Source: Eutreptiella sp. 'Long Island Sound 2002'
Taxonomy: Eukaryota > Euglenozoa > Euglenophyceae > Eutreptiales > Eutreptiaceae
Length of the DNA: 64,000 nt
Direction: 5' to 3'
Assembly (NCBI GenBank): GCA_964036045.1
Contig: OZ038385.1
Span: forward strand, 62,773,670 to 62,837,669
In this document: positions 1 through 9,199 of the stretch, in pieces
Layout of the letters: every line of letters starts with the position of its first letter
How positions within the stretch are numbered: the stretch's first letter is position 1
Made by a program: the position numbers and the translations under genes
Notes under the pieces: generated by a model
The model's database searches: none
What the model saw: the letters and a program-made list of their open reading frames with translations, nothing else
Told to the model about the DNA's origin: nothing

Positions 1-3000
1 GCGGTCCGTGGGCCCGGCCGCGAAGCACTGCCGCAGGAGGTCGACGGCCGGGGGGGACAGGCAGTGGGGGATGGGCGGGTGGTGGGTGGTGTTGGCGATG
101 TAGTGCGCGGCCTGCAGCTCGTCCTCGAAGCCCAGATCGTCCCACGGGGGCCGCCCCGACGTCATCTCGACGATGGTGCAGCCCATGCTCCACACGTCGC
201 TGCTGCGGCTGTATGCCCCTCTGGCAAAGGGGGAACATGGGGCTGCGGAGGGTGGGGGGAGCAGGCCATAGCCTACTGGTCCCCCCGGGCGGGGGGAGGG
301 GGGGAGCTTTGGTGATTTGGGACCCTGGACGGCACCCGCCTACCCACCCACCCACCCACGCACATCAGAAAATTTTTCCTCAGAGAAAAAGTGTAATTTG
401 TTAAAAGGGCCAGAAATTTGAGGCCAACTTGCCCCCCCCCCCCCCCCCCCCTGCGGGGGGTACTTTGCCCACAAAGCCATCGCCTGTCACGAGAGGATGC
501 GCAGGGGAAGGCTGAACACAGATCAGTGACGGTCGGTGTACCCGAACGCGCCATGTTGGCGTTGTGGCAGCGCTGTTGAGACCGGCACGACAGCGGCGCC
601 CCCTTTCCCCTTCTCGAGCCCCCGCGGCCATGCCCTGGATCACTGCAACACTGCAACGGTACGAGCAAAGGCAGGCACGAGCCCAGTGTCTGGTGGTTAG
701 CAGCACGAGCCGGTGCAGCCGCAAAGGCGCAGGCATGGGATAGGCCGAGACCGGGGCTGCAGGGGCGATAGAAGGGGCGTAGGGCGGGGGGGGAGCCATG
801 GGGAATGGCAGGGAACGCCTGTGCCCTTGCCAATGCAACCATCGAACACGGCACTGTTCGGTTGCTCTCTGTAATTGGAAAGCCCAACGCCTGCCAACCC
901 ATGGCACGATGGTGACCTGCCACTCCCGACAAAATGGTGCGCCAAGTGTTCAAGACTCTGTACTGTAGGCGCACTGCAGGCAAGGCACCATCTCCAGCAT
1001 TGCTCTTGTGCCGGTGTCTGTGTTATCAGTGCCGCTGCGGCTCCTGATGCCGTTGTTGCCCATCGCGTCTTGTGGCGCCTGTACCCGTTCAAAGCTTGGC
1101 CGCGAAGAAAACACACAAAGTGTGGTGCGGAGGCACACCTTGCAAGCACCTCCGGGGCCATCCACAGGGTGGTCCCCTGGACGTTGTTGCTGTTGGAGTC
1201 GTCTTTGCCGATGCGCCGCGAACAGCCAAAGTCTGCTAGTTTGACCGTCCCGTGGTTGTCCACGAGGATGTTAGCCCCCTTGATGTCCCGGTGGATCACC
1301 CCGTTGTCATGCAGGTACTTGAGCCCCTGCAGGATCTGCCGTGTGTACAGCCACGCCACCTTCTCATGAAACACGCCAAAGACTTTGAGCAGAGAGGCGA
1401 TGCTGCCGCCGGGCACGCACTCCAGGAAGATGTTGAGCCGCTTATTGCTGCACTCAGTGCCCAGGTACCGCACGATATTCGGGTGCGACAGCTCCTTCAT
1501 GAGGTTGATCTCCTTCTCCAGGGCCTTCCATTGCCCAGTGTTGGCAGGGTCTGAGATCTGCTTTACAGCAAAAAGCTCGGCAGTTTTGCTGTTCATGCCA
1601 ATGTAAACTTTGCTGTTTGAACCTGCAGCCCAAAACAGAGGTCCGGCAAGTGACCCATGCAGTGCGCAGGACAGACACATAAGCACAGAGGCAGGAACCC
1701 AAGGAAATTGGGTCCTTCGGCATGCTGCATCATGGCGGAAGCTGTTGGTGGAGGATTACATCATTTTCCTACAAGTCACAAAGGCACTGAAGATGTATGC
1801 CCCAACCCAACGAGCAGGCAACTGCCCTTCCCCCCCAGGGTGGCATCCCACCTTGTCATGGGTGGACAAATTATTTTTCCCATTGCTGAGGGCCCAAGAG
1901 TATTGTGTGTGTGCCAGCATTGCAACGTAGCCCTTGAAGCACGGAACCAACCGGACCCCCACCGGCAAAATACACAGAAATTGCAAAACATTGTCGCTCA
2001 ACATCTTTTCAGATTTCCAATATGTCTTGGTAAAGCTTCAAAGGCAATGTGCATGAGTGCATGAGGGACGGATCCCCACAATATGCAACGTATCCAGCAC
2101 AGCATGAACAATGATACTGTGTGGCAAATGGCAATCATATCCCTCTGGCTGCGTCTACTGCCAGGGGGCGGCAGTATGTAGGGAAAAAAGCCAAGTCGCA
2201 TGTTTTCCCTTCAAGATAAATCACATCACCAAATGTTGTGAGATCAGCCTGGCTGTAAGCACCTGGGGCTCAAGTACTCAAAGGCACTCAAACAATATCA
2301 GTCTCATGAGGGTCCAAGAGAACATGATCTTGCAGACCCACAGACTTGTCCCTTGGCCTTTGGCATTTTACATTCCAAGCTTCCTTTTCTGTTTCGATCA
2401 TGCCACAAAAATGTACTTGTGCTGTCATTAAACTTGGGCTTAAATATACCTTGCGGCTTGGCTGAGGCACCCATATGATGATTGTGTAGCTTTCTATGCG
2501 ATGCTTGTAGCATGGGCCTTCGGCAGTACCGGCTTTAGAGGGCGGGGGGGCTTCAATTGGTCGGTAGGCTGAGCTGGATGTCCCCGCCATAGACACTTCC
2601 AGCCATTGTTCTTCAGCAAGTTCACAGCAGTGCGTCCGGGTTTTTGCTAGGCGACTGTCCCGGTGCTTCCGCCAGTGTTCGCTTGTCCCTACCTTCCATA
2701 TGTACACTGTCGTACCCAAGTTTGCGGGGCTTTGACTCTACAGGGTCAGTGGCGTGCATGGTGGTCAGGGTCAGTCCCTGGGATACCTGCTTGACGCTGG
2801 CCCCATTCGGCCGGTACTCCTGGGATCTTGGTTCGGGCTCACTGTGCCCTGGTGGTGCTGGTTAGCGCACATTCAACACACAGCCATTCAGGGGGGGGGG
2901 GGGGTTGCTTGGGTGGGTTTGTTGCGCTGATGGTGCCCATGTGGGGCACTGGGTTTATGGAGTGGTGCAGTGAGAACACATGGTGCTGCAGGACAGTGTG

Positions 3001-6000
3001 GAGGCGTCGTCAGACATGCGTGACGCTGGCGATGTGTGCCTTGATGAGGTGTGGGAGGACGGCATGCTTTCGGTGTCTGCCTGGCTTGGTCCCTGCTCCC
3101 AGTCCATTTCAACCAGCTGCAGTTCTGCCAACAGATTTGCTGCTACACGTGGCGACATGGGCGGGGGGGGGGGGGGTGTTGTTTTGGGTGCTTTTGGCTC
3201 GGGTCTTGGGTTTGGGCTGATGGGTATTATTGCCAGGCTGGTGCATTAGCTTTTCTTAGAAAGATGATGAGAGGATTTGTCGTTTGATGACCATGGGGGT
3301 GGGGGGGGGGGGGGGTTAGTGTCAGGCCTCACAGGTAAGCGCCCCCCGTGTTGATGCCTCGGAATCCTCAAATAAGGATTTAGAGCAGGCCACTGCTTGA
3401 CAGGGGGTATTTTGGCCTGGAGCCAGCCCCATCTGACCCTGCAAGGGAGTGGGGGGGGGGGGGGTCTCTGCTCAGGTCAGCCTAGCCCAAAAGCAAAGGC
3501 ATACACATGAATTGGCTATAGTTCGGGGGAACGACACCACGTCATTCGGGACCATTGGTAGTCCCCTATCCCCCGATGTGGCTGGGAGTCAAAGGTCAGG
3601 AAACCCCTCATTGGGAGTGCTGCCCGCTCGACGAAGAACATGAAGATGACAAACGGGAAATCAGGCCTAAAGGCGAGTTTTTGGCCCAAAACTTGGGAAT
3701 CCCCTATTTTGAAGCTGCCGATCAAGAAGAAAAAGGTGCCACATCACCCTGACCCCCCTGTGTGACATTCCGTTGGGTTGCTGTTTCTTACGGGGCCCTG
3801 GACAGTCACCCGTTCTTCCCTTCACATGCTGCGTCGGGTTGCTGCGTTTTGTCAGCCGCTGCAGCCTGCTGGCGTCATTTCCGCTTCGCAGAGCCCAGTG
3901 GTTGGTGTGCCAGGGCTGTGCTGGTTGCGGCGGGTGCCGTTTGTGCGTTAGCGGTGCCCAGTAGTTGGCGTACCGAGGTAGTGCTTGTGGCGGCGGTCGT
4001 CCGGTTTTTGCTCCCCACGCACCTCCGCCGCCCTCCAGTCGTCCCCAACCTGCCTCGCTGAGTTCCCGTGTGTGTGAGGCCCAGGTGCCCCACTCCTCCA
4101 CGCGTTGTACCGGCCGTCCATCCCCCCCTGCCCCCAAAAAAGCGCCCCACCAAATTGGGTGTTTGCAGCACTTTATGGCCCTTTGTGCATCTGCCTTGCG
4201 TTTTGTAGATTCCTGCAATTTCGGCCCCTGATTATCTGGGAGGCACAGATGCCCCACACCTTCCAGTTGCCAATCATAAACAGTCCACAGTAGTCCTAGT
4301 TGTCTTGTTGTTCCTGAAAGGTTGTTCTGACCACTCAGTTGTGGGAGTAGCTGGAGGCATTGGCATCAACAAGTGGGGAAAAGATAATAAACAAAGACCA
4401 CAATCTGTGGGACGACAAGAGATGTGTGTAGCTACAGGAACCCACACCTGGAGTTTTCATGCCCTGCAGCATTGCTGGTACATGGCAAATAACCCCTTAA
4501 GATGGCCCTTGGAAAAAGAGACGATGAAGCTAGTTGGGGGCTCCGAAACGGCTGAATTTGCGCACAGAGCGAAAGACACCCCCGCACCCCCCGAAGTGTT
4601 ACAAATCCACAGTGCCCTGGTTCGGCATTTTGCCGATGGTGTTGCCAGCTCTGGAGTGGGCGCGCGCAGGGGGTATATATCTCCCCCTTCAGGCATATGG
4701 CTGTTTTGGGTGTGGGCACACCTTTGCCCAGCAGCCGACCCCGCTGCCACACAAACTTCTGGCCCTTGGCCTTCGCGCCACTACTTGAAGACACATCAGT
4801 GGAAACGTTTGTGGCGTCCAGCCCCAGCGCCTCCATGTGGCTGGTGATGCCGATCTCTGCCCTGTTGAGCTGCCGTTGCTGTTCATGCAGTGCCGACTGC
4901 CGCATCTCGAGCTCATGCAGTGACAACTCGCTGAGGTTTGAGGTTTCGGGTAACTGCATCAAAGACAGACTTGTCGGAGACGTCAGCTGCTCCAGAGACG
5001 AAACGGATGGGATCGGCGGAAGCTCGTCCTCAGGAGCATAGTCTAAGAACAGCTTCAGCGACGCCTTCCCCTCCTGTGGCAATGTGCAGAGCATGCGAGA
5101 CGACATTGGCTGCCACTGCGTTGTTGGGGGGCGTCCAGCGACAGGCCTATAAGCTCACCGCCACCACACTCACCCACTCACCACTGGAGCCCTGCAAAAT
5201 GGGCAAAACAGGCATAACGGTGCAAAACGGGTGCAAGACGGTGCAAAACGGGAGGAAAATGGGTGGGAGGACAAAAGCGGAGATGAGGAAATGGTGATGG
5301 GAGACAGCGGATGTGATGGATGACAACGTTCACAAAGCTTCCCAAAGATCTGCATGCACCACGCAACATGACAGACATCATTTCCTTCGGCAATGGGGCT
5401 GTCATGGGGCATCCACGATGCCGTTGAATCCAAATGATACACGCGCTTTGTGCAACGCATGTTGCATATTGAATTGCGTCTCAAAGCGCACATTCTTCCA
5501 CACAGAGTGCTCAACGTCACAAGAGGTGTGCGGAATGCACGATGTTTGGATAGCATATGGATACATCATGGGGCCCAGGGGGTTTGTTGGCCTGTGACTG
5601 CGTGATAAGTCCCCCATCATGGGGGGACCCTTAGCAAAGAGTGTACGCCCCCCGCCCCCCCCCTGTGGTACTTACAACAAATCCACATACCTATGCATGC
5701 ATCATTCTCTGTAAGGGAAGCATGGAGCAGCCACCATCTAAAAAACACAGGACTACAAGATGCGCAAGACAAGACCTCTTCTCACTAGGGTCTTAGTAAA
5801 ACCTGCGCACCACCACTCACCAACCGCAAAACGAGCAAAATGGGAACTCACCACTGCTCCCTGCAGTCCCTGCAGTGACCATCCGTTGTGCCAATGAGAG
5901 GGGGGACAGGTCAATGGCAGGCACAAGCACATGAACACTTCGTATCTCTGTTGTTGTTGTTTTCATTGCTGTTGTTGCCTGGGCAAATAACAGTGCCCCC

Positions 6001-6654
6001 TCCCCCGTGATCCGGAACCCCCTGGCCTTCTGTTGCAATTTCCAGATTGTTTGTGGTGCAAGCACTGGCAGGGGAGTGGCCACCATGGGGGCAGCAGGCT
6101 GCAATCATGAGCAGTGGGACAGATAGTCCACTTTCACCCACAAAACTGGCCCCCATCCCCCTGCCCTGTCAGGGACCCAAAGTGACCCAGCCCACAAGTC
6201 GTGGGACTTGAAGCTGAGCTGTTGGGCATTGCTGGGGAGTGTGCCGCAGCACCCAGGATGCAACCATGGCCGAGATTGTTGCACCAAAAGTCTGCATTGA
6301 TCCTTCATTGAAGCATTGAAACAAAGCAAAAAAGCAAAAAAGAGTGGTCAGCATTCTAAAGAAAGGGACCATGCAGGACTACACGAAGACCTGAAGAATG
6401 AACGTGTAACACTCGACCCAGTCAGTGTGGTTGTGGATGGCGATCGCGTCTTCGCCGTCGTGGTACGTGATGATCAGACGGCCTTTGTCATGTCCCCCAG
6501 TCAAGTGCCGCAATTTCTCAACGATTTGGTCAAAATCGACGTTTGTTTGGACTGTGAGGACGCGAATCTCCTGGCAAAATGAGTACTTGATGCGGATCTT
6601 TTTGGGGAATGTGCTATCGACAGCTACATCGGTGTCCATGTGGCTGACAGTCAT
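1..6654 (-). CDS. MAP3K-type Ser/Thr kinase with N-terminal PB1 domain (C-terminus beyond window)
   Basis: Predicted MAP kinase kinase kinase of the MEKK2/3 architecture: PB1 domain, linker, catalytic domain. Exons on the minus strand: 6654-6391 (start ATG; PB1 with the acidic part HDGEDAIAI), 5978-5852 (last PB1 strand, RSVHVLV), about 5146-4722 (Ser/Leu-rich linker ending VWQRGRLLGKG), 1622-1139 and 220-1. The GT-AG junctions between these exons keep frame, except that the 5' edge of the linker exon is uncertain (5146 with a possible 10-nt microexon at 5191-5182, or 5153). Kinase landmarks: FAVKQI (ATP lysine), HRDIKGANIL, DFG, WMAPEV, and DVWSMGC in the last exon. The glycine-rich loop reads GKGSNSKV, with Ser where the third Gly is usual. 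An in-frame TGA precedes the start. PB1 domains of this family pair with other PB1 proteins such as MAP2Ks; that partner is inferred. The last codons and the 3' end lie outside the window. Confidence 0.9.
429..450. repeat. Poly-C tract in MAP3K intron
   Basis: Uninterrupted run of about 20 C, the longest of many G or C homopolymers in the window; it sits in the last MAP3K intron (221-1138). Confidence 0.9.
3758..4122 (-). repeat. Dispersed repeat, copy A (about 365 bp)
   Basis: Read on the minus strand this matches 55928-56292 (plus strand) over its whole length with scattered substitutions and small indels. Shared landmarks include ACAACGCGTGGAGGA at one end, GTGACTGTCCAGGGCCCCGT inside and GGAATGTCACACAGGGGG at the other end. 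It lies in a MAP3K intron. Open frames through it on both strands are by-products of its composition. No terminal inverted repeats or poly-A tail are seen, so the class is unknown. Confidence 0.8.
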
Positions 6655-6784
6655 CACTAGCCCTCATGTAAACAAGCGAACCTGAGAAACATTGCCCCAA
6701 AGGGAATGCAAATGCGATGGCCAGGTCACAGTCCTCCCCTTTGCACAGAACAGTGCAACATTGGGGAGTAAAAGGTTTACAGGG

Positions 6785-6825
6785 GGGGGATGTTTGCCCG
6801 GCGCGCGCCCGGCGCGCTACCTTTC
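6785..6825. repeat. GC-rich module, copy 1 (GTTTGCCCGGCGCGC...GCGCGCTA)
   Basis: First of six related modules: 6785-6825, 7450-7492, 8088-8125, 9168-9197, 30905-30945 and, shortened, 31637-31660. The core is TTTGCCCGGCGCGC, a short spacer, then GGCGCGCTA, so most copies can fold into a GC-rich hairpin. Three copies end in CTAA. The base after GCGCGCTA varies. Confidence 0.75.
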
Positions 6826-7110
6826 TATTAACTATCCCGACTTCAGCCCCAAATATACCCTCTGATGGAGAAGGCCCCCCAAAATGACCATGATGGACTG
6901 CACACCTTCCCTACAAAGCACGTTGCATAATTAGACAATAGCTATGAATTCAACAACTCCAAATGTCATTTGTATTGTACTTAACAAATGGTACTTTGCC
7001 TTTACCTTTCCCATAGATTTCGCTATGGTAATGAGTCCCCAAGCCGCAAGCGGTTTGGACGGCGTTTCTGCCTCACGTCACAAGAACGAAGCGCAAACTC
7101 AGTATTCGCG

Positions 7111-7210
7111 ACATCACCCCTGCCTTCTCGGGGTCCCCATGGTGGGGAGAAATCAATATGGCTACATTACCCCTGCTTTCTTGGGTCCCCATGGTGGGGA
7201 GAAATCAACC
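7111..7210. repeat. 60-bp tandem repeat, two copies
   Basis: Two units of about 60 bp, each with the palindrome GTCCCCATGGTGGGGA followed by GAAATCAATATGGCTACA. The same unit recurs in 3 to 4 copies at 8790-8985. The sequence downstream (7213-7345; AAATATACCATATCC, AAGAAGCATCAAAATA) is also shared with 8985-9110, so the two loci are copies of one longer repeat. Confidence 0.85.
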
Positions 7211-8358
7211 TAGTAAGGAGTGGATGTGGTGGAAACGAGCAAAAAATGGAAGAAAATTGGTGAAACTGGGTGAGAATCCAAATATACCATATCCTGAATG
7301 TGAAAGAAGCATCAAAATACCCGTTGTCGAGCAACAATAATGCCCATAGTATCACAAAGTATGGGGTTCTAGGACGGCTAGACGTCCAAATAGTTGCACT
7401 GCACTTAGTGCACCCCCTAAAGGGTCACCGGTGGGGCACGGGTCAAAAAAGATGCCCGGCGCGTGCCCAGTGCGCGCCTGGCGCGCTAACGCTCCCCCAG
7501 GGGCTGTGGCATCAGCGCTCTTGCCCAGACTTGCCACCAGCGTCTGCCAGCTCAGACATGATCCGATGGAGCAGCGTTCTACTGAGCCACACACTGGACG
7601 CAGTACGTTCCTACTGAGTTCTGGTGGTGCAAGCGGTGGGTAATCCTGAGTGGCCTTTGACACGGGGCCGATTGCCACTGAGAATCCGTTTTCCTGCCAA
7701 ACACAACTGGCACGTCCGCTCTTCACGTTTGTCAGCCCAAAAAGGGCTCGGGTGGCTGATGGTCTGTGGTAATAACCAGTACCCCAAACACGGCCGAATT
7801 CAACAAAAGCGATGGTCAGACAGGGATCCTGGGGTTGGAAAAAGCCATGCCAGCGCACAACCCACAAGCAAGCGGCATGCACTGGGGCAGAGCAACGTTC
7901 GGAAGAGCGGTTGCACATGATTCTCAATCCATAACTACATTTACTGTTCAAATTAGGGCAATTTTGTTGCACTGTCTGCACACCATGTTGATATTTGGCA
8001 GAACTGCCCTGATAGAAAACCCGCTAAAACCACCCACGACTTCTGTACAACACCAATATAGCAATAGCAACAGGTACAAAGAGGGTATGTTTGCCCGGCG
8101 CGCACCCACTGCGCCCGGCATCCAAATCAATGTCCCGGTCGTCCATCCCCATGCTTTACCACGAGATATCACTCCCTCCTCTAGCCCAGGAACTCTAAGC
8201 ACGAATGACACCACAAAGCACAACTGCAAGTGAACAAGGAACCTTTCATGCATTGTTATTCCACAACCGTAATGCTTGCCGAGGACTGTGTTCCAAGGAA
8301 ATAATATAGGGTGTATTGTAACATGGGAAGGTCACGGATGTAAAGAAACAATGCAAAA

Positions 8359-8790
8359 TTACGGTGCAACATGCACAACTTCATCCCCACAAGTGTGAAG
8401 GTCAATACACTCAGCACAATACCTCTCATTGCACTGCCCACAAACAGTGGTGGTGCGTTTGTGACAACACAAAGCACAAACGTCTTCATCATCTTCATCA
8501 CAATCATCTCGTGAGGCAGTGCTTGGGTCATCAAAAACGGCCCAAACATGCGGCGGCACATGGTCCCATGGACCATAAGGCTTATACCGTACTTGCCTCC
8601 TAATGCAAAACTGTGTGAAGTGCAACAACACATGCACACTTTGGTGCAACTGATCTGCACTGCCACGCCAAACGTTCCTCACCAAACCCCAATGCCACAA
8701 ATGGCAAAACAACTGTTCAATCCTTGCCCTATACCAGCCGTGCACATCATGATGGGGAGCGTGAGGGTGCCCGGCTCCGTCTTCGCACAG
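8359..8790 (-). pseudogene. DDE transposase fragment with C-terminal Cys-rich zinc finger
   Basis: Open frame read on the minus strand to a TAA at 8361-8359. It starts with WYRARIEQLF, which resembles the last catalytic-acid helix of DDE transposases (R..iE..f), continues through GLVRNVWRGSADQLHQSV and RYKPYGPWDHVPPHVW, then an acidic stretch and a Cys-rich finger (CALCCHKRTTTVCGQCNERY, then CAECIDLHTC). Only this C-terminal part of about 130 to 140 residues is present; the frame runs into the 60-bp repeats at about 8790, and no catalytic Asp motifs are seen upstream. It therefore looks like a truncated element. The superfamily (Harbinger-like, IS4-like or another DDE group) cannot be settled. 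A host gene derived from a transposase is a less likely alternative. Confidence 0.7.
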
Positions 8791-8985
8791 ATGGGGTCCC
8801 CATAGTGGGGATAGATCAATATGGCTACATCACCCCTGCCTTCTCGGAGTCCCCATAGTGGGGAAAGATCAATATGGCTACATCACCCCTGCCTTCTCGG
8901 GCTCCCCATAGTGGGGATAGATCACTATGGCTACACCACCTATGCCTTCTCGGGGTCCCCATAGTGGGGATAGATAAATATCAAC
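8790..8985. repeat. 60-bp tandem repeat, 3 to 4 copies
   Basis: Units contain GTCCCCATAGTGGGGA followed by AGATCAATATGGCTACATCA and CCCTGCCTTCTCGG. The 16-bp core is an inverted repeat. The array abuts the truncated end of the transposase fragment and is the same family as 7111-7210. Confidence 0.9.
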
Positions 8986-9167
8986 CTAAAAAGAAATGGA
9001 TGTGGTGGAAATGAGCAAAAAATGTGTGAAAAAGGGTGAACATCCAAATATACCATATCCCCAATGCGAAAGAAGCATCAAAATATCCATTTTCAAACAA
9101 CAATGTGTCCCCAATAAGGGGACAAAAAATGCGGAAAATGGGGGGAACTGGGGAAAAATAAGGGGAA

Positions 9168-9197
9168 AGTTTGCCCGGCGCGCCCGGCGCGCTAATG
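9168..9197. repeat. GC-rich module, copy 4
   Basis: Reads TTTGCCCGGCGCGCCC then GGCGCGCTAA. It follows the sequence shared with 7213-7345, as copy 2 (7450-7492) does at the other locus, which supports a duplicated composite repeat. Confidence 0.75.
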
Positions 9198-9199
9198 CA

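Larger units (their letters stand above)
6655..8358. other. Intergenic, repeat-bearing, no gene seen
   Basis: Upstream of the MAP3K start codon. Short open frames here lack splice-consistent, family-like sequence. It contains GC-rich modules (near 6790, 7455 and 8090) and a two-copy 60-bp repeat (7111-7210). The MAP3K promoter and any 5' noncoding exon should lie here, but no core element can be assigned. Confidence 0.6.

Noticed and set aside
3667-4257. 196-codon minus-strand ORF in the MAP3K intron
   Set aside because: It coincides with dispersed repeat copy A and has no kinase or other domain sequence.
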